17,856 nucleotides of DNA from positions 1 through 17,856 of the forward strand of contig JAJZGO010000025.1 of the NCBI GenBank assembly GCA_021798415.1. The letters are read 5' to 3'. Below the pieces are notes generated by a model that ran no database searches, had not been told where the DNA came from, and was given only the letters and a program-made list of their open reading frames with translations. This document shows positions 1-9,784 of the stretch, piece after piece (positions within the stretch are counted from its first letter, which is position 1; every line of letters starts with the position of its first letter). The DNA is from Thermoplasmata archaeon (GTDB taxonomy: Archaea; Thermoplasmatota; Thermoplasmata; Lutacidiplasmatales; UBA184). Made by a program: the position numbers and the translations under genes.

Positions 1-930
1 GGCGGCGGGTCGTCCGCGGGACGGATGAGCCGCGCCGACCGCGTCCTCGAGACGGGCGAAGCCGAGTTCGTCGAGCCGGCCGGAAAGGTCCCGGCCGATC
101 CGGCCGAAGACGCCGATGCCGTCGAACGTCACGGCCGTCCCGATCTCGACCGCGCGCGCACCCGCCATGACGTACTCGAGGACGTCCTCGGCGCTCGAGA
201 TCCCGCCGACGCCGATCACGGGGATCTTCACGCGCTCGAAGATCTGCCAGACGCAGGCCAGCCCGACCGGCTTGATGGCCGCCCCGCTCAGCCCGCCGAG
301 GCCGTGCGCGAGCACCGGTCGCCGCAGGCGCACGTCGATCGCGAGCCCGCGCAGGGTGTTGATCGCGCTCACCGCCGCGGCGCCTCCGCGCTCCGCCGCG
401 GCCGCGAGGCCCGCCGGGTCGGAGGTGTTCGGGGTGATCTTCGCGATGACGGGGAGCGTCACCTCCGAGGTCACCGCCCGAACGATCCGCTCCACATCGG
501 CGGGGTCGCTGCCGACCTCCGTCCCGTAGCCCTCCGCGTGCGGACAGCTCAGGTTGAGCTCGATCGCGACCACGCCGGTCGTGGCGATACGTCGGGCGAG
601 GCGGGCGAACTCGCCGGCGTCGCCGCCGAAGACCGACCCGATGACGGTCGCTCCCTGCGCGCGGGCCGCCGCGATCTCGATCGGGTACTCCTCGATTCCC
701 GGGTTCGGAAGGCCCATCGCGTTGAGGAGGCCCCAGCGGTCGTACGTCTCGACGGTCGGGTTCGGATACCCTCGACGGGGCTCCGACCCGATCGACTTGG
801 TGATGACGCCGCCCGCCCCGGCGGCCCAAGCGCCGGCGAGCGAGTCGCCGCTCTCGCCCCAGACGCCGGAGGCGAGCAGCAACGGGTTGCGCAGGGGGAT
901 CCCCCCCAGTCTCACCGCAAGGTCGGCCAC
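1..930 (-). CDS. pyrD: dihydroorotate dehydrogenase, class 1B-like catalytic subunit (3' end cut by window)
   Basis: This FMN enzyme oxidises dihydroorotate to orotate in pyrimidine synthesis. The minus strand is open for 310 codons up to the window edge, close to the usual family length, so only a few C-terminal residues should be missing. Visible family features are TKSIGSEP (about 44-51), NAMGLPNPG (70-78), NLSCPHAEGYG (126-136) with the probable catalytic base Cys129, AKITPN with Lys164, and the glycine-rich FMN-phosphate segments GVGGISSAEDV and MAGARAVEIGTA near the C-terminus. The GTG at 930 is the only start codon between the upstream in-frame stop (955-957) and the conserved N-terminus. 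A TATA-like box centred 27 nt upstream suggests a leaderless mRNA. The electron-transfer subunit PyrK, the usual class 1B partner, is not in the window. The gene is divergent from clpB. Confidence 0.93.
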   Translation of the reverse strand, partial: MADLAVRLGGIPLRNPLLLASGVWGESGDSLAGAWAAGAGGVITKSIGSEPRRGYPNPTVETYDRWGLLNAMGLPNPGIEEYPIEIAAARAQGATVIGSVFGGDAGEFARLARRIATTGVVAIELNLSCPHAEGYGTEVGSDPADVERIVRAVTSEVTLPVIAKITPNTSDPAGLAAAAERGGAAAVSAINTLRGLAIDVRLRRPVLAHGLGGLSGAAIKPVGLACVWQIFERVKIPVIGVGGISSAEDVLEYVMAGARAVEIGTAVTFDGIGVFGRIGRDLSGRLDELGFARLEDAVGAAHPSRGRPAA

Positions 931-952
931 GAACTCCGGCCACGGGTGTTGG

Positions 953-960
953 CCTTAAAT
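953..960. promoter_or_regulatory. shared TATA-like element between pyrD and clpB
   Basis: The sequence CCTTAAAT (ATTTAAGG on the other strand) is the only AT-rich patch in the 53-nt divergent gap. Its centre, near 957, is 27 nt from the pyrD GTG (930) and 27 nt from the clpB ATG (984). In archaea transcription normally starts 24-28 nt from the TATA centre, so one near-palindromic box could serve both genes and give two leaderless transcripts. The position is seen in the sequence; its use is inferred. Confidence 0.65.
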
Positions 961-983
961 CGGCTCGCTCCGATGGTCGGTCG

Positions 984-3589
<2,606 letters not shown>

Positions 3590-3593
<4 letters not shown>

Positions 3594-4543
3594 CGCGGGG
3601 CGTGACCGTCGCGATCGTCGGTGCGCCCGACATCGCGAAGGAGCTCGGAAAGAAGGGCACCGCCTCGGACCTCACGCTCTACAACACCGTCCACGACGAC
3701 GCGGCGATCACGCTCGTCGAGCCGACCCAGTTCCCCGAGAAGTTCCCGCCGCTCCTCACCGCGCTCGCGATGGCGGACCACTGCCTCCTCGTCGTGCCCG
3801 AGCTCTCCCGCCCCGTCGCGGAGACGATCGCGACCGTCGAGCTCCACGACCTTCCGACGACCGTCGTGCTCGGCGCGTCGGTCGGCGACGCGGAGGTCGG
3901 CCGCGCCTTCAAGGGAAGCCGGCTCGCGACGGTGCCCCGCGTTCCGCTCGACTTCCCTCGTCTGCGCGACCTGGTCGATGGCCTCGAGTCCCGCACCGCC
4001 GACGGTCCGGTCCGCGTGCCGATCGACCACGCCTTCCCGGTGAAGGGCGTCGGAGCGGTCGCTCTCGGAGTGGTCCGTCGCGGCGTCCTTCGAGCCCACG
4101 AACGGCTCCGGCTCTACCCGACGCCGAAGACGGTCGAGGTCCGCTCCCTCCAGGTCCACGATATCGACCGCAAGGAGGCGAACTCGGGCGAGCGGGTCGG
4201 CGTCGCCCTGAAGGGCGTCGAAGCCGACGAGATCTCCCGCGGCCAGACGCTGGCCCCCGACGGGTCGCTCGTCGACGGAGCCACGGTCGCCTTCGGTCCG
4301 TTCGAACGGTGCCGGTACTACCGGGGGGATGCGGGGCCGGGCGCGCAGCTCCACCTCGCGCTCGGCCTGCAGGTCGTACCGACGACCCTCGACGAGCTCT
4401 CCTCGACGGGAGCGCGCGTCACGGCGGACCGCCCGGTCGTCGGTGCGCCGGGGGATGTCGGGTACCTCCTCGACCTTTCGGTGCCCACCGGTCCGCGCCT
4501 CTTCGCCCGCGCCGTCGTGCGCTCCGCCGCGGCGTCGCCGTAA
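3590..4543 (+). CDS. EF-Tu/SelB-like protein with a degenerate G domain
   Basis: The 317-residue protein resembles the first two domains of translational GTPases of the EF-1A/SelB type. Residues 1-135 have the alternating strand-helix pattern of a G domain, but the P-loop position reads GAPDIAKELG (11-20) instead of GxxxxGK[ST], and an NKxD motif is replaced by LGASVGD (about 94-100), so GTP binding is unlikely. Residues about 140-225 match EF-Tu domain 2, with VKGVGAVALG, a segment of the type RSLQVHDIDRKEANSGERV, and the ending EISRGQTL. The remaining residues could be a partial domain 3. Similar short EF-Tu-domain proteins occur in archaea without a settled function. The GTG start overlaps the clpB TGA (GTGA, 4 nt), so translation is probably coupled to clpB. 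Calling it a true SelB is not supported, because the GTPase motifs and the C-terminal domain 4 are missing. Confidence 0.75.
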
Positions 4544-4564
4544 CCGCGGGGAGCATCGATCGCC

Positions 4565-4580
4565 CGGGCCGAACGGCCCG
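4565..4580. terminator. GC-rich hairpin in the convergent gap between the EF-like gene and pan
   Basis: A perfect 6-bp stem (CGGGCC / GGCCCG) with a GAAC loop sits between the two facing stop codons (4543 and 4612). There is no T-tract on either side, so it does not fit the T-rich archaeal terminator model well. It could protect 3' ends, or it could be chance in such GC-rich DNA. Confidence 0.3.
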
Positions 4581-4611
4581 CGCGAGGCTCGAGGGGTTCG
4601 GGCGACCCCGC

Positions 4612-5817
4612 TCAGGCGAACATCGTGACGGACTCCTTGCGGAGCTCTTCCTCGCCGACGACCTTCTCGACCGCCCGGTCGAAGTCGGCCGCGGTGACGC
4701 TGTCGCGCTCTTCGCGGATGGCCCACATCCCGGCCTCGGTGCAGATCGCCCGGATGTCGGCCCCGGTGGCGCCCTCGCAGCGGGAGGCGAGCGCCTCGAA
4801 GTCGACCGTCTCCCGGATCGCCATACCGCGGGAATGGATCTTGAAGATCTCCGCCCGTCCGACGAACGTCGGTACCGGGATCTCGATGATCCGGTCGAAC
4901 CGTCCGGGGCGCAGGAGCGCGTCGTCGAGGATGTCCGGTCGGTTGGTCGCCGCGATGATCTTGACGTTCGCCAGCGGCTCGAACCCGTCCATCTCGGCGA
5001 GGAGCTGCATGAGGGTGCGCTGGACCTCCCGGTCCCCGCTGGTCGCGACCTCGAGGCGCTTCGCGCCGATCGAGTCGACCTCGTCGATGAAGATGATCGT
5101 CGGGGCCTTTTCGCGCGCGAGCTGGAAGAGCTCGCGGACGAGGCGGGCGCCCTCGCCGATGTACTTCTGCACGAGCTCGCTGCCGACGAGCCGGACGAAC
5201 GTCGCGTTCGTGTGGTGCGCGACCGCCTTCGCGATCATCGTCTTGCCGGTGCCGGGCGAACCGATCAGGAGCACGCCCTTCGGGGGGTCGACGCCGACCT
5301 TCTTGTAGAGGTCGGACCGCAGGAGCGGGTACTCGACTGCCTCGCGGATCTCGCGGACCTGCTCGTAGAGCCCGCCGATGTCCTGGTAGGTGACGTTCGG
5401 CTTGTCGACGATCTCGCTCGCGGTCACGAGCGGGTCGAGCGACGCCGGAAGGACGCCCATCACGGCGAGGGTCTGCTTGTTGAGCGCGACGCGGCTCCCT
5501 ACGGTGATCTTCCCGTGCTCGACGGTCTCGGCGGAATTGACCACGAAGTCCGGGCCGGTCGACGACTTGACGATCACCCGGCCGTCGGTGAGGACGTCCC
5601 GTACGCTCCCGACGATGAGCGGAGGGTAGCGCAGGCGGTCGAGTTCGGTCTTGAGGCGCTTGACCTCCCGCTGGAGCCGGAGGATCTCGGCCTCCATGTA
5701 GTGGCGCTCGCTCTCGACGCGCTTGATCGCCTCCGCGAGCTGGGTGTTCCGCAGCTCGAGGAAGTTGACCCGGTCGAACGCGTCGTGGGGGGTCGCGGGA
5801 GCTTCCGGTTCGCTCAT
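4612..5817 (-). CDS. pan: proteasome-activating nucleotidase (PAN), AAA+ unfoldase
   Basis: PAN forms a hexameric ring that unfolds proteins and feeds them to the archaeal 20S proteasome. The 401-residue protein has the full architecture: an N-terminal coiled coil (about 16-63), an OB-fold domain (about 66-140), and one AAA+ module with Walker A GSPGTGKT (186-193), pore loop Tyr219-Ile-Gly, Walker B IIFIDEVD (241-248), sensor 1 AATNRPD (289-295) and arginine fingers Arg303/Arg306 in LLRPGRFDR. CDC48 is excluded because there is only one AAA+ domain and the OB fold is preceded by a coiled coil. The C-terminus is Met-Phe-Ala, so the HbYX gate-opening motif has Phe in place of Tyr. No Shine-Dalgarno sequence is seen before ATG 5817. 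The nearest good TATA box (5875-5880) would give a leader of about 30-35 nt. The gene converges on clpB and its coupled partner. Confidence 0.96.
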   Translation of the reverse strand: MSEPEAPATPHDAFDRVNFLELRNTQLAEAIKRVESERHYMEAEILRLQREVKRLKTELDRLRYPPLIVGSVRDVLTDGRVIVKSSTGPDFVVNSAETVEHGKITVGSRVALNKQTLAVMGVLPASLDPLVTASEIVDKPNVTYQDIGGLYEQVREIREAVEYPLLRSDLYKKVGVDPPKGVLLIGSPGTGKTMIAKAVAHHTNATFVRLVGSELVQKYIGEGARLVRELFQLAREKAPTIIFIDEVDSIGAKRLEVATSGDREVQRTLMQLLAEMDGFEPLANVKIIAATNRPDILDDALLRPGRFDRIIEIPVPTFVGRAEIFKIHSRGMAIRETVDFEALASRCEGATGADIRAICTEAGMWAIREERDSVTAADFDRAVEKVVGEEELRKESVTMFA

Positions 5818-5874
5818 GGGGTTGCTTGTGTAGACACCGGCGTGACGAATCGAGCAAACTTAGAACAAGCCCGC

Positions 5875-5880
5875 TTATAA
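5875..5880. promoter_or_regulatory. TATA box in the pan / pantoate kinase divergent gap
   Basis: TTATAA is a palindromic TATA core in the gap 5818-5907. It lies about 30 nt before the GTG at 5908 on the plus strand, suiting a nearly leaderless pantoate kinase mRNA. It lies about 60 nt before the pan ATG (5817), which would give pan a short untranslated leader. A second AT-rich patch (5854-5865) could be a separate pan promoter. Confidence 0.6.
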
Positions 5881-5907
5881 GTAGTCGTTACGCCGACGGG
5901 CACTACG

Positions 5908-6843
5908 GTGCCGATGAGGTCCGACCGCGTGCGACGAACGGCGGCGTTCGCCCCCGGTCACGTCACGGGCATCTTCGCGCCCCGTACCGACGCGCGGGAC
6001 CCGCGGGAGCGCGGCTCCGTCGGAGCCGGCGTCGTGCTCGAGCTCGGCGTTCGGGCGCTCGCGGTCCACCGACCGGCGGGCCCGCGACGGCTCCGCGTCA
6101 CGGGCGACGTGACCGAGCCCCTCGGAATCTCGCTCGAGGTCGCCCGCCGCCTCACCGCGACCGTTCCCGGAAGCGTGACGGTCCACCTCCGGCACGACCT
6201 CCCCATCGGTCAGGGGTTCGGCACGAGCGCGGCCGGGGCGACGGCCACGGCGCTCGCGCTGTCGCGCCTCGTCGGTCACCCGCGCGCCGACGCGCTCGCG
6301 ACCGCCCACCTCGCGGACCTGTTCGGAGGGGGCGGTCTCGGGGGCGTCGCGGCGATCCTGGGCGGCGGCCTCGAAGTGCGGGTCCGCCCCGGAGTCCCCC
6401 CGTGGGGCGAGGTCCGCCACGCCCCGTTCGTCCCGCCGCTCCTCGTCGGGGTGGTCGGCGACCCGATACCGTCCCCCGACGTCCTCGGCGACCCTCGGCA
6501 CCTGCGTCGGGTCGCCGAAGCGTGCTCGGGCTGGGAGAGGCTCGTCGCCGACCCATCCCCCGCGACGTTCTTCGATCTGAGCGAGCGGTTCACCGACCGC
6601 GTCGGTCTTGCCGGGCCCCGCCTGCGCGCGGTCCTGCGGGGCTTGCGGCGAACGAACACGCGGGCCGCCCAGGCCATGTTCGGCGGGTCGTTCGTGGCTC
6701 TTCCCGAGGGCCCGGCCGCGCGCCGCGCGGCGGTCGCCTGGCTCGCGCGGGCCGGCGTGCGTGCGGTCGAGGTGCGCGCCGCCGGACGAGGCGCTCGGGT
6801 CCTCGGACCGGCGACCGGCACCCGCTCGCCGCAATCCTTTTAG
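5908..6843 (+). CDS. pantoate kinase (archaeal CoA synthesis, GHMP family)
   Basis: Pantoate kinase phosphorylates pantoate with ATP, the first committed step of the archaeal route to 4'-phosphopantothenate and CoA. The 311-residue protein starts with the family hallmark AFAPGHVTGIFAP (13-25). It has the GHMP phosphate-binding loop PIGQGFGTSAAGA (99-111) and the C-terminal segment RAAQAMFGGSFVA typical of the archaeal kinase branch. These features separate it from homoserine, mevalonate and shikimate kinases. GTG 5908 fits the TATA spacing, and ATG 5914 is an alternative that removes two residues. The companion phosphopantothenate synthetase is not in the window. The stop is followed after 25 nt by the L10e start. 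Confidence 0.88.
   Translation: MPMRSDRVRRTAAFAPGHVTGIFAPRTDARDPRERGSVGAGVVLELGVRALAVHRPAGPRRLRVTGDVTEPLGISLEVARRLTATVPGSVTVHLRHDLPIGQGFGTSAAGATATALALSRLVGHPRADALATAHLADLFGGGGLGGVAAILGGGLEVRVRPGVPPWGEVRHAPFVPPLLVGVVGDPIPSPDVLGDPRHLRRVAEACSGWERLVADPSPATFFDLSERFTDRVGLAGPRLRAVLRGLRRTNTRAAQAMFGGSFVALPEGPAARRAAVAWLARAGVRAVEVRAAGRGARVLGPATGTRSPQSF
6835..6842 (+). promoter_or_regulatory. TATA-like element for the L10e gene
   Basis: TCCTTTTA at the end of the pantoate kinase gene, overlapping its TAG stop, is the only AT-rich element there. It is centred about 30 nt before the L10e ATG (6869). This would allow separate leaderless transcription of L10e. Read-through from the kinase gene is equally possible with a 25-nt gap. 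Confidence 0.4.
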
Positions 6844-6868
6844 CGAGAGGGCCGTCTTCGCCGCGCCC

Positions 6869-7375
6869 ATGACGAGGAAACCGGCCCGCATGTACCGTAA
6901 GGTCGAGGGCCAGGTCTACACCCGCCGGGAGTACATGGGAGGAGTTCCGAACTGCCGCATCACGCAGTTCGACACCGGCAACCTCCGCGAGGAGTTCCCG
7001 CTCAGCCTGACGCTCGACACCGAGGAGGCGGCCCAGGTCCGCGACATCGCGCTCGAGGCGGCCCGCGTGAGCGCGGTCCGCGTCCTCGAAAAAGCGGCGC
7101 CGAACCAGTTCCACCTCAAGGTCCGACGCTACCCGCACCAGATCCTGCGCGAGCACAAGATGGCGATGGGGGCCGGCGCCGACCGTATCTCGTCCGGCAT
7201 GCGGGGCGCGTTCGGCAAGCCCGTCGGCCACGCGGTGCGCGCCGAGATCGGTGCGTCCCTGCTGACCGTCTATACGACGACGGCGCACCTTGCCGACGCG
7301 CGCGAGGCCCTGCGCAAGGCGGCCCACAAGCTGCCGGTGCCGACCCGGGTCACCGTCATCGAGCGGGCGTCGTAG
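6869..7375 (+). CDS. rpl10e: large-subunit ribosomal protein L10e (uL16)
   Basis: This is the archaeal and eukaryotic counterpart of bacterial L16, a 50S component near the peptidyl-transferase and A-site region. The 168-residue length is normal. Recognisable segments are RKPARMYRKVEGQVYTRREY at the N-terminus, GVPNCRITQFDTGN, the conserved RRYPHQILREHKMAMGAGAD region (about 91-110) and SGMRGAFGKPVG. ATG 6869 gives the expected family N-terminus; a longer upstream open frame is only read-through in the alternate frame of the kinase gene. The last 20 nt overlap the 3' end of the convergent universal stress protein gene. Pairing with pantoate kinase has no obvious functional logic beyond both being housekeeping genes. 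Confidence 0.95.
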   Translation: MTRKPARMYRKVEGQVYTRREYMGGVPNCRITQFDTGNLREEFPLSLTLDTEEAAQVRDIALEAARVSAVRVLEKAAPNQFHLKVRRYPHQILREHKMAMGAGADRISSGMRGAFGKPVGHAVRAEIGASLLTVYTTTAHLADAREALRKAAHKLPVPTRVTVIERAS

Positions 7376-7850
7376 CCGCCGGCCGGACCACGAGCACCGG
7401 GCACGGTGCGTGGTTGACGAGGGCCGTCGACACGCTTCCGAGGAGGATGCGACGCGCGGTGGAGAGCCCCCGCGAACCGACCACGAGGAGGTCGGTCGGG
7501 TGTTCCTCGAGGTGCGAGAGGATCTCGTCCACGATGACCCCTTCGTCGCAGACCCCGGTGACGCTCGTCAGCCCGGCGGACTCGGCCGTGCGGATCGCGG
7601 TCTCGACGATCTCGCGGTAGCGGGCCAGCTCGCTCTCCGGCACCGCCGTGGGCACGTACGGTTCGCCGGACGTGACGTACACCGGGACGAGCGGCGCGAT
7701 CGCGAGGATGACGAGGCTGCTGCCGTAGTGTTTGGCGAGGTCGATCGCGTAGTCGAAGGCGGCCGCCGAGTTCGGCGAGCCGTCGAGCGCCACGGTGATG
7801 CGGTTGAGGGGGACCGGCGTCACGGCGGAGCGAAGGGGCGACCGATACAT
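7356..7850 (-). CDS. universal stress protein, UspA family, ATP-binding type
   Basis: A 164-residue single-domain Usp protein of the soluble cytosolic family. The first strand ITVALDGSPNS (18-28) supplies the family aspartate, and the nucleotide motif G-x2-G-x9-G-S is intact at Gly125, Gly128, Gly138 and Ser139 (VVGSRGLSTARRILLGS). This predicts an ATP-binding member, unlike non-binding UspA proteins. ATG 7850 gives a 17-residue lead before strand 1. The reading frame stays open far upstream but shows no family similarity there. The TGA lies inside the coding end of the L10e gene, giving a 20-nt tail-to-tail overlap. The gene is divergent from the zinc-ribbon gene. The physiological trigger cannot be deduced. 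Confidence 0.92.
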   Translation of the reverse strand: MYRSPLRSAVTPVPLNRITVALDGSPNSAAAFDYAIDLAKHYGSSLVILAIAPLVPVYVTSGEPYVPTAVPESELARYREIVETAIRTAESAGLTSVTGVCDEGVIVDEILSHLEEHPTDLLVVGSRGLSTARRILLGSVSTALVNHAPCPVLVVRPAATTPAR

Positions 7851-7910
7851 CTCCGTTGCGCCCCGCCGACCGTCCGCGAGACGTTCGACGGTCGCGCGGG
7901 TCGCCGCAAT

Positions 7911-7921
7911 GGTTTTTACGG
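7911..7921. promoter_or_regulatory. AT-rich promoter-like patch between the stress protein and zinc-ribbon genes
   Basis: GGTTTTTACGG lies in the 97-nt divergent gap. It is about 32 nt before the plus-strand GTG (7948). Read on the minus strand (GTAAAAACC) it is about 66 nt before the stress protein ATG (7850), implying a leader of roughly 40 nt. A second patch, TCTAAAG (7930-7936), is too close to 7948 to serve that start. Confidence 0.4.
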
Positions 7922-7947
7922 TGGCGCCGTCTAAAGTTGACCCGTAG

Positions 7948-8466
7948 GTGTCCACCGTGCCTCCCTCCTGCACGAACTGCGGCGGAAGCGACTTCGTCTG
8001 GGTCAACGACCTCAAGACCGGCTCGATCGGCGGTGGCTCGCTGTCGATCCGTTCCCGCGGCGAGCTCTCGCTCGGCACCCGCATCTGCCGCGGCTGCGGA
8101 CACGCCGACCTCTTCCTCAAGGACCCGTCGATCCTGAGAATGCCGCACACGTGGCGTCCGGGGGAGTTCGTCCCGATCGCTCCGCGGCCGGCGGCGCCGC
8201 CTCCCCCAGCACCGATGACCCCTCCCGCACCGCCGGCGCCCGTTGCCGCCCCGGCGACGCCCACCCCGCCCCCGGCTCCCGAAGCGCCTCCCCCCTCCTC
8301 CGGCGCTCCGCCGGTCGTCGCGGAGGAACCGGCGGCCGTGGCGCCTCCCCCGCCCGAGCCTGCTGTGTCGACGGACTCCCCCGCTGCGCCGGAGTCCCCG
8401 GCAACCTCCCCCCCCGACGAGACTCCACGGAAGAAGTCACCGCGGCGTCGCACCCCCAAGGGGTAG
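7948..8466 (+). CDS. zinc-ribbon protein with long proline-rich tail, unknown function
   Basis: I do not recognise a named family. The 172-residue protein has three parts. Residues 1-65 hold a zinc-ribbon with knuckles Cys8-x2-Cys11 and Cys47-x2-Cys50 (SCTNCGG and ICRGCGHADLF). Residues about 72-160 are almost entirely Pro, Ala, Ser, Thr and Glu, so probably disordered. The last 11 residues form a basic tail with KK and RRR clusters. There is no signal peptide or membrane segment. The spacing between knuckles and the GCGHAD ending resemble small archaeal zinc-ribbon proteins that bind nucleic acid or act as scaffolds, but this is only analogy. GTG 7948 is the first start; GTG 7957 is a second choice. 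The proline-rich part is real coding sequence rather than a shadow, since the frame is continuous with the zinc ribbon. Confidence 0.7.
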   Translation: MSTVPPSCTNCGGSDFVWVNDLKTGSIGGGSLSIRSRGELSLGTRICRGCGHADLFLKDPSILRMPHTWRPGEFVPIAPRPAAPPPPAPMTPPAPPAPVAAPATPTPPPAPEAPPPSSGAPPVVAEEPAAVAPPPPEPAVSTDSPAAPESPATSPPDETPRKKSPRRRTPKG

Positions 8467-8488
8467 GTCCCGGACCGCGCCGACGGGT

Positions 8489-8532
8489 CGTGGGCCCACG
8501 GCGCCGGCCTTCGCCGAGCGACCGCCGGTCGC
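8489..8532. terminator. palindromes in the convergent gap after the zinc-ribbon and permease genes
   Basis: Two perfect inverted repeats fill the 76-nt gap between facing stop codons: CGTGGGCCCACG (8489-8500) and GCGACC-GCC-GGTCGC (8518-8532). Neither is followed by a T-tract. They may mark 3' ends of both transcripts, though chance pairing is a concern in this composition. Confidence 0.3.
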
Positions 8533-8542
8533 CGCGCCGCCC

Positions 8543-9700
8543 CTATCGCCGTAGGCGGGGGTCGAGGGCGTCCCGAAGGCCGTCCGAGAGGAAGTTGAGC
8601 GAGATCGTGTAGAGGAACACGACAAGGCCCGGGATCGCGAGCTGCCACCAGGGGATCACGCACGCGCCGACCTGGCACGACGTGAGGAACCCCGTGAGGT
8701 CGGTGACGGAGAGCGCCGTGAGCGCGCCCCATTCGGGGAAGTACTGGCTCGGGAGGAGCTGGAAACCGAGGAAGTTGATGGTCGCGATCGCGAGCGGGAC
8801 GGTCCCGACGTCGAGGGAGACCTGGATCCAGACAGGGTAGGTGCTGTTCGGGAGGATGTGCCGTCGCAGGATCGTCAGCGGCCGGGCGCCGCTCGCGCGG
8901 GCGGCCTCGACGTACTTCTGCTCCCGAACGACCAGGACCTGCCCCCGAACGACGCGGGCGTAGAACGGCCACCAGGTGATCACGAACCCGATGAGGAGGA
9001 GGACGAGACGCGTGTTCGCGGTCGAGAGGCCGAGGATCGACTTGAAGTCCGGATAGAGCACCGCGACGAAGATGATGATGAGCAGGAGCCCGGGGATGCT
9101 CAGGAAGACGTCGACGATCCGCATCACGACCTCGTCGACGACCCCGCCAGCGTAGCCGGAGATCCCGCCGAGGGTGAGCCCGATCGCCGCTCCGCTCCCG
9201 ACGACGATCGCGGAGATCAGGAGCGACCAGTCGGAGCCGCGCAGGATCCCCGTGTAGATGTTGTAGAAGTACGGGATCCCGGGATTCAAGGTCAGGGAGC
9301 CGAACGGCAGCGGACCCGTCGACAACGTCCCGAGCGATAGGGTGGGGGCCACGATCGACGGGAAGCCGGCGGGGGTCTGGTAGCAGCCGGGACCCGGCGG
9401 CAACGAACCGGTCGGAAACGTGCAGACCGCGGGAATCCCCGGAAGGCAGTCGCTCGGGGAGCCGTTCAGCTGGTTCGTCGCGCAGTACTGCGTGAGCTGG
9501 TAGTACGGGATCGGTTGAGTGAGGGCGTAGAGCGCCACCGCGACGAGCCCGATCAGGACCGCGAGGCCGATCAGCGCCAGGGTGTTCTGCCGCAGGATGT
9601 ACCAGGTCCGCTGCCACTGCTCGACCTGGGGGTTCCGGCGACCGGGTCCGGTGCCCGGCACCGCGCCGCGTTTCGACCGGCGCAGGGCCCGGGGTTTCAT
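8543..9700 (-). CDS. ABC transporter permease, DppC/OppC (peptide/nickel) type, with enlarged outer loop
   Basis: An integral membrane subunit of a peptide- or nickel-class ABC importer. The C-terminal half has the permease fold, including the ATPase-contacting EAA loop EAARASGARPLTILRRHILPN (starting Glu265), and ends LSDGLRDALDPRLRR, typical of DppC. A basic N-tail leads to TM1 (about 40-60), then a roughly 95-residue loop with Cys73, 85, 93 and 106 before TM2. Two further cysteines (342, 347) lie before the last TM. The usual GTDxxGRD segment after the loop is not recognisable. At 385 residues it is about 90 longer than common DppC proteins. ATG 9700 was chosen because the longer reading frame would run into the tRNA gene. 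No DppB, ATPase or binding protein is in the window, so the substrate is unknown. Confidence 0.85.
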   Translation of the reverse strand: MKPRALRRSKRGAVPGTGPGRRNPQVEQWQRTWYILRQNTLALIGLAVLIGLVAVALYALTQPIPYYQLTQYCATNQLNGSPSDCLPGIPAVCTFPTGSLPPGPGCYQTPAGFPSIVAPTLSLGTLSTGPLPFGSLTLNPGIPYFYNIYTGILRGSDWSLLISAIVVGSGAAIGLTLGGISGYAGGVVDEVVMRIVDVFLSIPGLLLIIIFVAVLYPDFKSILGLSTANTRLVLLLIGFVITWWPFYARVVRGQVLVVREQKYVEAARASGARPLTILRRHILPNSTYPVWIQVSLDVGTVPLAIATINFLGFQLLPSQYFPEWGALTALSVTDLTGFLTSCQVGACVIPWWQLAIPGLVVFLYTISLNFLSDGLRDALDPRLRR

Positions 9701-9784
9701 GGGTGCGTGCGGCAGCTCCCGACGGCCCCACGCGGTGGATGCGGACCGGCGGCGCCGAGCGCGTCCGGCCCGCGCCGAGGAGAG

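Noticed and set aside
4309..5880. Plus-strand frame of 523 codons opposite pan
   Set aside because: It is the mirror of PAN codons (Leu/Asp/Arg/Val repeats) with no domain; PAN itself is beyond doubt.
7851..9731. Extension of the stress protein frame upstream to form a 791-residue protein
   Set aside because: The added part is the shadow of the zinc-ribbon and permease genes; the Usp family begins near the 7850 start.
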